A DNA stretch of 64,000 nucleotides from Mesorhizobium sp. Root554. Lineage in GTDB: Bacteria > Pseudomonadota > Alphaproteobacteria > Rhizobiales > Rhizobiaceae. A model generated the notes under the pieces. That model worked only from the letters and a program-made list of their open reading frames with translations, was not told where the DNA came from and made no database searches. The translations under genes and the position numbers were made by a program. The stretch spans positions 2,095,222 through 2,159,221 of the forward strand of contig NZ_LMGA01000001.1 of assembly GCF_001427025.1 (NCBI RefSeq), in the 5' to 3' direction. Shown piece by piece: positions 15,726 through 24,432 of the stretch (its first letter is position 1; every line of letters starts with the position of its first letter).

Positions 15726-17384
15726 ATGATGCCGCAGCACAGCGGACACGCCATCGACGACGACGCGGAAGGCCAACGCGTCTCGGCCCTCTCGCCCTTC
15801 CAGCACGGCATCTTCCGTGCGGTCTGGAGCGCCAGCCTCGTCTCAAATCTCGGCGGCCTGATCCAGGGCGTCGGCGCCGCCTGGATGATGACCCAGATCG
15901 CTACGTCGTCCTACCAGGTTGCATTGGTGCAGGCTTCCACCACGCTTCCGATCATGCTCTTCGCCCTCGTCGCCGGCGCTATCGCGGACAGTTTCAACCG
16001 CCGCAAGGTGATGCTGGTCGCTCAGGCCTTCATGCTGGTCGTCTCAGGCTTCCTGATGGCTTTCACCTATCTCGACCTCTTGACGCCATGGCTGCTGCTC
16101 GCCTTCACGTTCCTGATCGATTGCGGCACCGCCTTGAACAGCCCGTCCTGGCAGGCGTCGGTCGGCGACATGGTGCCGCGCCGGAAAGTGCCTGCCGCGG
16201 TGGCGCTGAATTCCATGGGCTTCAACCTGACTCGAAGCGTTGGACCGGCCATAGGCGGCGTCATCGTCGCGGCGGCCGGCGCCGCGGCCGCCTTTGCCGC
16301 CAATGCACTGAGCTATGTGGCGCTCATTATCGTCTTGATGCGCTGGAAACTCGAGGAGCCGGCCCGGCCGCTGCCGCGCGAAACATTGGGCGCGGCGATG
16401 TTCGCCGGCGTGCGCTACGTCGCCATGTCGCCGAACATCGGCAAGGTCCTGGTGCGCGGGTTTGCCTTCGGCTTCACCGCCGGCGCGGTGCTGGCGCTGC
16501 TGCCTCTGGTGGCGCGTGATCTCGTCAAGGGTGGTCCGCTGACCTATGGCGTCATGCTCGGCGCTTTCGGCGTCGGCGCGGTCGGCGGCGCGCTCATCAG
16601 CGGTCGCATGCGCCAGATCCTGCCGAGCGAAACGCTGGTAAGGCTTGCCTTCGCGGGCTTCGCCGTTTGTGCCTTCGTTGCCGGCATCAGCACGCAGGCC
16701 TGGCAGACCGCGCTCGGCCTGCTTGTCGGCGGCGCCTGCTGGGTGCTGGCGATGTCGCACTTCAATATCACGGTGCAGATGTCGACCCCACGCTGGGTCG
16801 TCGGACGCGCGCTATCCATCTACCAGATGGCGACTTTCGGCGGCATTGCCCTGGGGAGCTGGATCTGGGGCGTATTTGCCGACGGCAACGGCGTCGACAC
16901 CGCCCTGCTGTTCGTCAGCGTGGCTCTCCTGCTCGGCGGCGCGATTGGATTTCTCCTGCCGCTGCCCCAGCACGCCATGCCCAACCTCGACCCGCTGGAC
17001 CGCTGGACCGAACCGATGCTGGCGCTCGACCTGAAGCCGCGCAGCGGCCCCATCGCGATCACCATCGAATACATCATCAGGGACGAAGACATAAAGGAGT
17101 TCCTGGCCGTGATGGCGGAACGCAGCCGCATCCGCCGCCGCGACGGCGCCCGCAACTGGGTGTTGGCGCGCGACCTGGAGCATCCGGAAATCTGGATCGA
17201 GACCTACCATACGCCGACCTGGCTGGACTATATCCGGCACAACAAGCGCATGACGCACGCCGACGCGGAAATCTGGGAACGCATTCGGGCGCTCCATGCC
17301 GGGCCCGAACGCCCGCGCGTGCGCCGCATGATCGAGCGATCGACTCATGCAATGATGTCGCCCAGAGGGCAGGAAGAACACTAA
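15726..17384 (+). CDS. MFS transporter, enterobactin-exporter-like family
   Basis: About 552 residues. An MFS domain with 11-12 membrane helices covers residues about 20-415; the cytoplasmic loop after helix 2 is DSFNRRKVMLVAQ, and the middle section has NSPSWQASVGDMVPRRKVPAAVALNS, as in the EntS-like MFS_3 group. After it comes a soluble C-terminal domain of about 130 residues (from DLKPRSGPI to WERIRALHAGP), which also accompanies many alphaproteobacterial members of this group. The substrate is unknown. Start chosen at ATG 15726; a TTG at 15684 would add 14 residues. It lies in the middle of the flagellar cluster and converges on the ClC gene with a 14-bp gap. Confidence 0.85.
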   Translation: MMPQHSGHAIDDDAEGQRVSALSPFQHGIFRAVWSASLVSNLGGLIQGVGAAWMMTQIATSSYQVALVQASTTLPIMLFALVAGAIADSFNRRKVMLVAQAFMLVVSGFLMAFTYLDLLTPWLLLAFTFLIDCGTALNSPSWQASVGDMVPRRKVPAAVALNSMGFNLTRSVGPAIGGVIVAAAGAAAAFAANALSYVALIIVLMRWKLEEPARPLPRETLGAAMFAGVRYVAMSPNIGKVLVRGFAFGFTAGAVLALLPLVARDLVKGGPLTYGVMLGAFGVGAVGGALISGRMRQILPSETLVRLAFAGFAVCAFVAGISTQAWQTALGLLVGGACWVLAMSHFNITVQMSTPRWVVGRALSIYQMATFGGIALGSWIWGVFADGNGVDTALLFVSVALLLGGAIGFLLPLPQHAMPNLDPLDRWTEPMLALDLKPRSGPIAITIEYIIRDEDIKEFLAVMAERSRIRRRDGARNWVLARDLEHPEIWIETYHTPTWLDYIRHNKRMTHADAEIWERIRALHAGPERPRVRRMIERSTHAMMSPRGQEEH

Positions 17385-17398
17385 GCCTTGGCCGCGAC

Positions 17399-19216
17399 TT
17401 AGCCTTCGCCCGAAAGGTCCCGCCGCGCCTTGTCGAGTTCCTCGGCATAGCGGCGCATGAGATGGCCTTCCGTCAAAAGACCGACCACGGTCCGGTCGGT
17501 GAAGTCCGCCACGACGGCAAGCTCCTCGGCGCCGGCGCGCTGGAAGGTTTCAGCGGCGGACTGCACGTTCATGGTCGGCACCAGCACGGCATCCTTGTAC
17601 TTCGCCAGCGTCAGCACCGTGCTTTCGGGGTTGGATGTGTCGCTGTAAATCTCCGAGACGATCAGGACGCCGGCATAGCGCCCCTCGCCGTCCAGCGCGA
17701 CGAGCCGCTGCGCCGATCCAAGGGGTACTGTCTTGCGGAATTCGGCCAGCGTCGTCGACGCCCCGATGGTGCGGACATCCTTGCGCATCATCAGGCCGAC
17801 ATTCAGGCTGCGCATCCAGCCGACATCGTGCGCACTGCGGATCGTCTCGCCGCGCAGATGGAAGCGCCAGGTGGAGAAGGAATAGCCGAAGGTTTCCCGC
17901 ACCAGAATGGCCGACATGATCGACGCCGCCAGCACCACGCCGCTCAGCGTCAGGTCGCCGGTGGATTCCAGCGCCAGGAAAGTCAGCGTCAGCGGTCCGC
18001 CGACGACGCCCACCGCCAGCGAGGTCATGCCGACGACGGCGGCAACGCCAGCGTCGATCCCGGTGGCCGGCGACACGAACGCCATAATGCCGGCGAACAG
18101 TTTGCCAAGCAGGGCGCCAAGAAACAGCGAGGCGAAAAACAACCCCCCGCGAAAGCCGGAGCCGAGCGAGATGGCCGAAGCCGCCAGCTTGAGCAGGAAG
18201 ACAGTCGCCACGACGCCGAGACCGTAATTCATGGCGAATTCGCGGTGCAGCGCGCCGTGGCCGCTGGCCAGAACCTGCGGTGTCACCAGGCCCAGCAACC
18301 CGACCAGGCATCCGCCGAGGAAAGGGCGCACGGATGCGTCGATGGTCAGCCGCGCGAAGCCGCGCTCGACCAGCGACACCAGTTGCATGATCGCGATGGA
18401 CGCGCCGCCGCCGATCAGGCCGAGCAGCAGGAATGGCAGATACTGGCTTGCTGTCAGCGCCGGCAGACCCTCAAGTTCCAGCGGAAAGGGCACGCCGCCG
18501 AAAATCTCGGCCGTCAGCGCGGCGCAGATGGCCGCCGTCATCACCGGCGCCACATTGGCCACCGAATAGATGCCGATGACGAGTTCGAACCCATAGAACG
18601 CCCCGGTCAACGGCGCGTCGAAGGCGGCGGCGATGGCGCCGGCCGCGCCGCAGCCGACAAGGATGCGGACATCGTTGCGGCGCAGGCGCAGAAACCGCGC
18701 CAGCCGCGAGGCCAGCCCCGAACCGACCTGCGTGTATCCTGCCTCCAGGCCGACGGACGCGCCAAAGCCGCTGGAAAGCATGGTCTGCGCTGCAATGATG
18801 AACGTATCGGTCAGCGACATGCGTCCGCCATAGAGCGCGTTGGCCTCGATCGGATCGACGGGCGTGCGGAACTTGTGTTTGCGCAGCCAGATGATGCTCA
18901 AGCCCAAAAGGATGCCACCGATTGCCGGCAACGCCGCCTGCGAGGGATGCTGCAGCGAGAACATGCCCGACAGCCTGCCGCCCGGCTGGACGTCGAAGAG
19001 AAGTCCATGCAACCCCTGCACGGCGGCGCTCATCGCGGTGACCAGGATGCCGGCGATCACGCCCACCAGTCCTGCCAGGAGCACGACGGCGATGCCGCGC
19101 GCCTCGAGAATGGGAATGGAACGGATCAGCAGCGCCCGCAGGCGGCGAGCGTGGACGGGCAGTTTTTCAGCAGAAAGCAACGGGCGGCTCGCAGGGATCG
19201 ACAGTCGGAAAGGCAA
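17399..19216 (-). CDS. ClC-family chloride channel with CBS domains
   Basis: About 605 residues from the chosen start. The ClC core shows GFGASVGLEAGYTQVGSGLASRLAR (GxxxGxE-type selectivity motif near GASVGLEA), GCGAAGAIAAAFDAPLTGAFY and GSGFRGGLFFASLFLGALLG. Two CBS domains fill the last ~140 residues (from about MMRKDVRTIGAS to LTEGHLMRRYAEELDK). It should move chloride, perhaps coupled to protons, and be gated through the CBS pair. The start is uncertain: no in-frame ATG precedes the first helix; TTG at 19216-19214 with GAGG upstream is the best local choice. It is divergent from flhA and interrupts the flagellar genes. Confidence 0.85.
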   Translation of the reverse strand: MPFRLSIPASRPLLSAEKLPVHARRLRALLIRSIPILEARGIAVVLLAGLVGVIAGILVTAMSAAVQGLHGLLFDVQPGGRLSGMFSLQHPSQAALPAIGGILLGLSIIWLRKHKFRTPVDPIEANALYGGRMSLTDTFIIAAQTMLSSGFGASVGLEAGYTQVGSGLASRLARFLRLRRNDVRILVGCGAAGAIAAAFDAPLTGAFYGFELVIGIYSVANVAPVMTAAICAALTAEIFGGVPFPLELEGLPALTASQYLPFLLLGLIGGGASIAIMQLVSLVERGFARLTIDASVRPFLGGCLVGLLGLVTPQVLASGHGALHREFAMNYGLGVVATVFLLKLAASAISLGSGFRGGLFFASLFLGALLGKLFAGIMAFVSPATGIDAGVAAVVGMTSLAVGVVGGPLTLTFLALESTGDLTLSGVVLAASIMSAILVRETFGYSFSTWRFHLRGETIRSAHDVGWMRSLNVGLMMRKDVRTIGASTTLAEFRKTVPLGSAQRLVALDGEGRYAGVLIVSEIYSDTSNPESTVLTLAKYKDAVLVPTMNVQSAAETFQRAGAEELAVVADFTDRTVVGLLTEGHLMRRYAEELDKARRDLSGEG

Positions 19217-19318
19217 GTCTGCCTCGGTCGCAATGTTCTGATACGCCCGGCATTTGTCGATGGCAACCGCTGAAATCCGCCATCCAGCCGATGCCGCATT
19301 GACCGCGGACGTGCCACC

Positions 19319-19341
19319 TTCGCGCAAGCTTGGTCCGCTAG
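19319..19341 (+). promoter_or_regulatory. Shared flagellar promoter element before flhA
   Basis: TTCGCGCAAGCTT, six bases, then CTAG, ending 49 nt before the flhA ATG. Eighteen of its 23 bases equal those of the element before fliF. Confidence 0.55.
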
Positions 19342-19390
19342 GTTTGCGTCTCGGGTCGCCGTTCGCGGCCGGCTGGCGTTTGGAGACGAA

Positions 19391-21478
19391 ATGGCCATCA
19401 GCGAAAGCATCGCGGCGACGCCGCTGCCGCGCAACAGCCGCGATATCTTCTTCGCGCTCGGCATCGTCGTCATCCTGGCCGTGCTGTTCCTGCCGATCCC
19501 GGCTTTCCTGATCGACGTCGGCCTCGCCTTCTCCATCGCACTGTCCGTGCTGATCCTGATGGTGGCCTTGTGGATCCAGCGGCCGCTCGATTTCTCGTCC
19601 TTCCCGACTGTGCTGCTCATCGCGACCATGCTGCGGCTGTCGCTCAACATCGCCACCACCCGCATGATCCTGTCGCATGGCAATGAGGGAACCCACGCTG
19701 CCGGCTACGTCATTTCGGGCTTTTCCAAGCTCGTCATGTCGAGCGACTTCGTCATCGGCCTGATCGTCTTCCTCATCCTTGTCGTGGTGAACTTCATCGT
19801 CATCACCAAGGGCGCGACGCGCATCGCCGAAGTCGGCGCCCGCTTTACGCTCGATGCCATCCCCGGCAAGCAGATGTCGATCGACGCCGATCTGTCAGCC
19901 GGCATGATCGACGACAAGACCGCGCAGCTTCGCCGCCGCGAACTGGAGGAGGAATCCTCCTTCTTCGGCTCCATGGACGGCGCCTCGAAATTCGTCCGTG
20001 GCGACGCCATCGCCGGCCTGATCATCACCGCCATCAACATCGTCGGCGGCATCGCCATCGGCTATCTGCGCCATGATATGAGCATGGGCCAGGCGGCCGA
20101 CGTGTTCATCAAGCTGTCGGTCGGCGACGGCCTGGTCACGCAGATACCGGCGTTGATCGTCTCGCTCGCCGCCGGCCTGCTGGTCTCGAAGGGCGGCACG
20201 CGCGGCTCGGCGGACCAGGCAGTGTTCGGACAGCTCGGCGCTTATCCCCGCGCATTGTATGTCGCCGCGGCGCTGCTGACGCTGCTGTCGCTGATGCCCG
20301 GCCTGCCGATGTTCCCGTTCATCACGCTTGCCGCGGCGATGGCGGCGTTGGGTTACATCATCCCGATGCGCCACAACCGGCGCGTGGCTGAAGCCGAAGA
20401 AACAAAGAAACAGGAAGCCGCGACCAAGGTCGAGGAAGAGAAAAACTCCGTCAAGTCGTCACTCGCCACCGCCGAGGTCGAATTGCTGGTCGGCAAGCAG
20501 CTTTCCACCAAGCTGCTCACCTCGCATCAGGAACTCGCCTTCCGCATGGGCAAGATGCGCAAGAAGTTCGCCACGCAATATGGCTTCGTCGTGCCGGAGG
20601 TGCGCCTCACCGACGATTTCGCCATTCCGCCCAAGAGCTACCAGATCAAGATCCACGGCACAGTGGTGGCCGAGCACCAGATGCGCGTCGGCGAATTGAT
20701 GGTTCTGCTCGGGACGCGCGAGGTTCCGGAAATTCCCGGCGAGGAGGTTCGCGAGCCGGCCTTCGGAATGCGCGCCTATTCGGTTCTCGAAGCCTTCACC
20801 GAGGATTTGAAACGCGAACAGTTCACTTTTGCCGACAATATGTCGGTTCTGCTGACCCATCTGTCGGAGGTGATCCGCAACAACCTGCCGCAGCTTCTGT
20901 CCTACAAGGACATGAAGGCGCTGCTCGAACGGCAGGACCCCGAATACCGCAAGCTGGCGGACGAGATCTGCTCGCAGCACATTTCCTACCCTGGCCTGCA
21001 GGCGGTGCTGAAACTGCTGCTGGCCGAGCGCGTCTCGATCCGCAATCTGCATCTCATCATTGAAGCCATCGCCGAGATCGCACCGCATGTGCGCCGCACC
21101 GAGCAGATCGTCGAGCATGTGCGCGTGCGCATGGCCCAGCAGATTTGCGGCGACCTGACCGAAGCCGGCGTGCTGAAGGTGCTGCGTCTCGGCAACCGGT
21201 GGGACCTTGCCTTCCATCAAAGCCTCAAGCGCGACGCCAAGGGCGAAATCCGCGAGTTCGACATCGATCCGCGCCAACTCGAGGAATTCGGCCAGGACGC
21301 CACCAAGGCGATCCGCAAGCACCTTGAGGCCGGCGAACGTTTTGTCCTCGTCACCGCACCGGATGCGCGGCCCTATGTGCGCATGATCATCGAACGCCTG
21401 TTCGCCACCTTGCCGGTGCTGAGCCATGTGGAGATCGCCAAGGGCGTCGAGATCAGGGTGCTGGGCACCATCTCGTGA
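19391..21478 (+). CDS. flhA: Flagellar biosynthesis protein FlhA
   Basis: 695 residues. Eight membrane helices in the first ~330 residues, with the FHIPEP-family signature [22 protein letters not shown] at about residue 150. The cytoplasmic C-terminal domain (about 360-695) binds export chaperones and substrates and has the conserved [22 protein letters not shown] region. It forms the nonameric ring of the export gate under the MS ring. ATG 19391 follows GGAGA by six bases. fliR starts four bases after its stop. Confidence 0.97.
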   Translation: MAISESIAATPLPRNSRDIFFALGIVVILAVLFLPIPAFLIDVGLAFSIALSVLILMVALWIQRPLDFSSFPTVLLIATMLRLSLNIATTRMILSHGNEGTHAAGYVISGFSKLVMSSDFVIGLIVFLILVVVNFIVITKGATRIAEVGARFTLDAIPGKQMSIDADLSAGMIDDKTAQLRRRELEEESSFFGSMDGASKFVRGDAIAGLIITAINIVGGIAIGYLRHDMSMGQAADVFIKLSVGDGLVTQIPALIVSLAAGLLVSKGGTRGSADQAVFGQLGAYPRALYVAAALLTLLSLMPGLPMFPFITLAAAMAALGYIIPMRHNRRVAEAEETKKQEAATKVEEEKNSVKSSLATAEVELLVGKQLSTKLLTSHQELAFRMGKMRKKFATQYGFVVPEVRLTDDFAIPPKSYQIKIHGTVVAEHQMRVGELMVLLGTREVPEIPGEEVREPAFGMRAYSVLEAFTEDLKREQFTFADNMSVLLTHLSEVIRNNLPQLLSYKDMKALLERQDPEYRKLADEICSQHISYPGLQAVLKLLLAERVSIRNLHLIIEAIAEIAPHVRRTEQIVEHVRVRMAQQICGDLTEAGVLKVLRLGNRWDLAFHQSLKRDAKGEIREFDIDPRQLEEFGQDATKAIRKHLEAGERFVLVTAPDARPYVRMIIERLFATLPVLSHVEIAKGVEIRVLGTIS

Positions 21479-21482
21479 TGAT

Positions 21483-22244
21483 ATGATCCCCCTTTCGGCC
21501 CTCTCCCAGAGCGTTATCCTCGCGGCGTTTCTCGCCTTCTGCCGCATCGGCGCCTGCTTCATGATCATGCCGGGCCTGTCCAGCGTGCGCGTGCCCCTGC
21601 AGGTGCGGCTGTTCCTGGCGATTGCAATAACCGTTGGCCTGCTGACCTTCCTGTGGGACCGCATCTACCCCTTTGTCAGCCCCCAGCCGCAGATCCTCGT
21701 CCCGATGATCCTGTCCGAGCTTCTCGTCGGCGGACTGATCGGCGCCATGACACGGCTCTACATGGAAGCGCTGCGCTTCATGGGCTCGGCCATCGCCATG
21801 CTGATCGGCTACGGCGGCGCCGGCGGTCCCGCCATTGAGGAGCCGGATCCGCAAGCGGCGCTCGCCGCCATCATCTCGTTCTCGGCGCTGCTTCTGCTGT
21901 TCGTCTTCGACTTCCACCACGAGATCATCCGGGCGCTGGTGTCGTCCTACGCGGTCGCGCCCGTGAATGTCTTTTTCAATCCCCAGGCGGCTTTGGTCGA
22001 TATCTCCGACACCGTGTCGGAAACTTTCTTCCTCGTCATCAGGCTCGGCAGCCCGTTCATCGCCTATGCCATCCTGGTCAACCTGACGATCGGCTTCGTC
22101 AACAAGCTGACGCCGCAGATCCCGGTCTATTTCATCTCCCTTCCCTTCGTCATCGCCGGCGGCCTGATCATCTTCTACTTTGCCATCGGCACGCTGCTGT
22201 CGCTCTTCGTCGACGGCTATGTCGACCTGACCTTGGCGCGATAG
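21483..22244 (+). CDS. fliR: Flagellar export gate protein FliR
   Basis: 253 residues and about six membrane helices. It starts MIPLSALSQSVILAAFLAFCR, contains the characteristic MPGLSSVRVPLQVRLFLAIA near residue 30, and has QIPVYFISLPFVIAGG near 215. It joins FliP and FliQ in the export pore. The ATG at 21483 lies four bases past the flhA stop. An earlier in-frame extension inside flhA is not needed. Confidence 0.95.
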   Translation: MIPLSALSQSVILAAFLAFCRIGACFMIMPGLSSVRVPLQVRLFLAIAITVGLLTFLWDRIYPFVSPQPQILVPMILSELLVGGLIGAMTRLYMEALRFMGSAIAMLIGYGGAGGPAIEEPDPQAALAAIISFSALLLLFVFDFHHEIIRALVSSYAVAPVNVFFNPQAALVDISDTVSETFFLVIRLGSPFIAYAILVNLTIGFVNKLTPQIPVYFISLPFVIAGGLIIFYFAIGTLLSLFVDGYVDLTLAR

Positions 22245-22247
22245 ACG

Positions 22248-22631
22248 ATGACCGAACGCAAGGACCGCCTCAAGAAACTGGTGAAAGTGCAGGAGCAGCT
22301 GAAGGCCCTGCACGAAACGCGGCGCGCCGGCTTCCTAGCGGCTGCCTCGGCGGCCGGGCAGGAAACCGCCGAGCTGATGCAGCGCTTCGACGCCGAAGGC
22401 TCGCTGTCGAGCCTGTTTCCGGAACTTTACCATCGCCGGATTGCCGAGGCCGCCGACCGGCAGACCCAAAATCTCGAAAGCGCGCAACAGGAAGCCGGCC
22501 TGCTGGCTTCCGCGACGGCGCGCACCAACATGGTCGAGCGCGCCTACCGCAGCGCACGCCGCGACGACGAGCGGCAGAAGTCCGACCGCGACCGGCTGGA
22601 ACTCATCGAGCAGAAGCGTCATCGCGACTGA
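22248..22631 (+). CDS. Small coiled-coil protein, FliJ-like
   Basis: 127 residues, highly charged, no membrane segment. Two long helices rich in Glu, Lys, Arg and Gln are predicted from the sequence (DRLKKLVKVQEQLKALHETRR and the last 60 residues ending LELIEQKRHRD). Size, composition and location three bases after fliR match FliJ-type proteins, which sit in the export ATPase and escort chaperones. No sequence signature proves it. It could also be a chaperone specific to this group. Confidence 0.5.
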   Translation: MTERKDRLKKLVKVQEQLKALHETRRAGFLAAASAAGQETAELMQRFDAEGSLSSLFPELYHRRIAEAADRQTQNLESAQQEAGLLASATARTNMVERAYRSARRDDERQKSDRDRLELIEQKRHRD

Positions 22632-22656
22632 CTGCGCAAAAGCCGAGCCCGTAAGC

Positions 22657-22679
22657 CTGCCACAAGCTTGTTGCGGCAT
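22657..22679 (+). promoter_or_regulatory. Weaker copy of the shared flagellar element before flgJ
   Basis: CACAAGCTT occupies the same relative place as in the fliF element, ending region 36 nt before the TTG start of the flgJ-like gene. The CTAG end is degenerate (CAT). It includes a 10-bp palindrome ACAAGCTTGT (22662-22671). Confidence 0.35.
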
Positions 22680-22715
22680 GATCCTTTCTAACGAAATGGC
22701 AGAAGGCCGTCCTTC

Positions 22716-23258
22716 TTGGCGATCTCACCACCCAGCGACATCGTACTCGACGTAGCCCGCGCCGCGGAGCCGCAGGATGTCGAGGCGGCGCGCGCCGCAT
22801 TGCTGAAACGCGCCGGTGGAGCTGCCGCCACTTTCTCGGTCGGCGAGACCGGCCTGTCGCGGCAGTCCGAAGCGCCGGCGGCCGACAACAAGTTCAAGCG
22901 CTTCGAGGCGATGGTCCTGCAGACCTTCATCCAGAACATGCTGCCCAAGGACGCCGAAGGCGTCTACGGCAAGGGCCTGGCCGGCGACATGTGGAAATCG
23001 CAGCTTGCCGAGCGGCTGGCCGATGTCATGGCCGAGCGCGGCGGCATCGGCATCGCCAAATCCATGCTCGCCGACCACTACATGGACGGCAAGCGCAAGG
23101 TGCCCGTCGGACCCGTTTCGGGCGGACCGGGGAAGACAGAACTCGACGAGCAGAGCAGCCTGTCGGAATCGCTGGTTCAGCAGATTCAGCTCAGGATCGC
23201 GCGCGCACTGGGCGAGGAGCGTGCAGTCACCGCAACGAAAACGGAAAGTCCGGCATGA
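22716..23258 (+). CDS. flgJ: FlgJ-like rod-binding protein without muramidase domain
   Basis: 180 residues. The rod-binding domain lies at about 55-120: NKFKRFEAMVLQTFIQNMLPK, then YGKGLAGDMWKSQLAERLAD and ISKS-like GIGIAKSMLADHY. It corresponds only to the N-terminal half of enteric FlgJ; the glucosaminidase half is absent, as in other alphaproteobacteria. The lytic transglycosylase at 8696 is a natural partner. TTG at 22716 is the start; AGAAGG stands nine bases before it. It is coupled to the next gene by a 4-nt overlap. Confidence 0.82.
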   Translation: MAISPPSDIVLDVARAAEPQDVEAARAALLKRAGGAAATFSVGETGLSRQSEAPAADNKFKRFEAMVLQTFIQNMLPKDAEGVYGKGLAGDMWKSQLAERLADVMAERGGIGIAKSMLADHYMDGKRKVPVGPVSGGPGKTELDEQSSLSESLVQQIQLRIARALGEERAVTATKTESPA

Positions 23259-23677
23259 GCGAGTACTCGGAATTCACGGCGAACCTGCCCGCCCGCGCCA
23301 CGGCCGAAGCATCGCCTTCCGCGGTCAGGCCCGGCAATCTGGCAGCCATCATGGGACGCATCGAGGAGGCCGTCGAAGACGAAACGGCCGGCATCCGGAC
23401 CACCACCGGCTTCGACCTCAAGGCCTCGAATGCACGCAAGAGCCGCTACCTCTACGAACTCAACCGCGCCATGAAGGGCGTGAACCAGGCCGACTTCCTG
23501 CAAGAGCACCGTGAGGGATTGCTGCGCCTGCGCCACAAGCTGGCGCGCAACGAGGCCGCGATCCTGGCCCACCTGAACGCCGTCAGCGAAGTCGCCAATC
23601 TGATGCGGGACGCCATCCAGAACGCCGAGACCGACGGTACCTATTCCGCCGGCGAATTCGGGCGGGCGGGCGCTTGA
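23255..23677 (+). CDS. FlgN-like export chaperone
   Basis: 140 residues, soluble and mostly helical. Residues 35-115 (NLAAIMGRIEEAVEDETAGI, RYLYELNRAMKGV, LRLRHKLARNEAAILAHL) resemble the FlgN layout of long helices that bind FlgK and FlgL. The ATG at 23255 overlaps the flgJ stop (ATGA), and its own stop overlaps the next start (TTGA). The family name is inferred from pattern and place, not from a decisive motif. Confidence 0.6.
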   Translation: MSEYSEFTANLPARATAEASPSAVRPGNLAAIMGRIEEAVEDETAGIRTTTGFDLKASNARKSRYLYELNRAMKGVNQADFLQEHREGLLRLRHKLARNEAAILAHLNAVSEVANLMRDAIQNAETDGTYSAGEFGRAGA

Positions 23678-24204
23678 TCAAGTTCATCGTCGCCGCGCTG
23701 TGGATCTGCGCCGCCACCGTCGGCGCCGTGTTCTATTCGTTCCAGGCCACTGGCGCCCGCAACGAGGAAGTCGCTACCAAGCCGCTTCTGGGCGGGCTCG
23801 ACTACGTCAACACCGGCACCCTTTCCATACCGCTGATGCGCAATTCCAAGATCGAAGGCTATTTCATCGCCAAGCTCGTCTATACGGTCGAGCCGGCGCA
23901 GATGGCCAAGCTGTCGGTTCCCGCCAACGCGCTTTTCACCGACGAGATTTATTCCTACCTCTATTCCAACCCGCAGATCGATTTCACCCGGCAGGACACG
24001 ATCGATGTCGAGGCACTACGCACCAAGCTGCGCGAGGCCGTCAACAAGCGCGTCGGCGTCGATCTCGTCAGCGAGGTGCTGATCGATCAGCTCGATTTCC
24101 TTTCCAAGGACGAAATCCGCGACAATGCCCTGCGGCGGCGCAGCGGCCCTTCGACCGCATCCGAAATGACCAAGGCTTTCGCCACCCCCGCTAGCGGGCA
24201 TTGA
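23674..24204 (+). CDS. Membrane-anchored protein, distantly FliL-like
   Basis: 176 residues. One N-terminal membrane helix (MIKFIVAALWICAATVGAVFY) leaves about 150 residues in the periplasm. The layout, small anchor plus a domain with IEGYFIAKLVYTVEP and a C-terminal helix RTKLREAVNKRVG followed by VLIDQLDFLSKDEIRDN, recalls FliL, the stator-associated basal-body protein. I am not certain of homology. It starts at TTG 23674 overlapping the previous stop (TTGA), which ties it to the flgJ-flgN-like operon. Confidence 0.55.
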   Translation: MIKFIVAALWICAATVGAVFYSFQATGARNEEVATKPLLGGLDYVNTGTLSIPLMRNSKIEGYFIAKLVYTVEPAQMAKLSVPANALFTDEIYSYLYSNPQIDFTRQDTIDVEALRTKLREAVNKRVGVDLVSEVLIDQLDFLSKDEIRDNALRRRSGPSTASEMTKAFATPASGH

Positions 24205-24311
24205 AGCAGATCCGCCGCGGCAGCCGCCGATGACGACCGGCATGGCCTTGAAATCCGGAAGCCGGACAGCCAAGCCCGAATCCCGGACCGGCAGAATTCC
24301 AGCCAAATCAC

Positions 24312-24340
24312 GTTGACGTAAACGTCAACCACTGTATATG
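24312..24340 (+). promoter_or_regulatory. Promoter overlapped by a perfect palindrome before the SCP2 gene
   Basis: GTTGACGT-AA-ACGTCAAC (24312-24329) is a perfect 18-bp palindrome. Its left arm contains the -35 hexamer TTGACG (24313-24318); TATATG (24335-24340) lies 16 bp on and fits a -10 box. An operator covering the -35 box suggests repression. The shape is like MerR-family LiuR sites of branched-chain amino acid catabolism in proteobacteria; that match is from memory of the consensus. The remaining part of the 228-bp gap (24205-24432) shows nothing else. Confidence 0.65.
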
Positions 24341-24432
24341 GCTGTTGAGACGCAGGATCGCGCAGTGCATGGATGCAACGGGCAAAAGCCGCGCGGAATT
24401 CCGGCTGACAGCAAACGGACGAGGAGATCGAC

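Noticed and set aside
16667..19273. Plus-strand frame of 868 codons opposite the ClC gene
   Set aside because: The minus strand has an unmistakable ClC channel with CBS domains; the plus frame is a low-complexity shadow.
19217..19696. N-terminal 160 codons of the open ClC frame
   Set aside because: They overlap the flhA start region on the other strand and read as Asp/Gln/Arg-rich antisense of FlhA; the ClC protein must start later.
24205..24432. A small gene in the gap before the SCP2 gene
   Set aside because: Short frames exist but none has a ribosome-binding site and coding-like composition; the promoter and operator explain the region.
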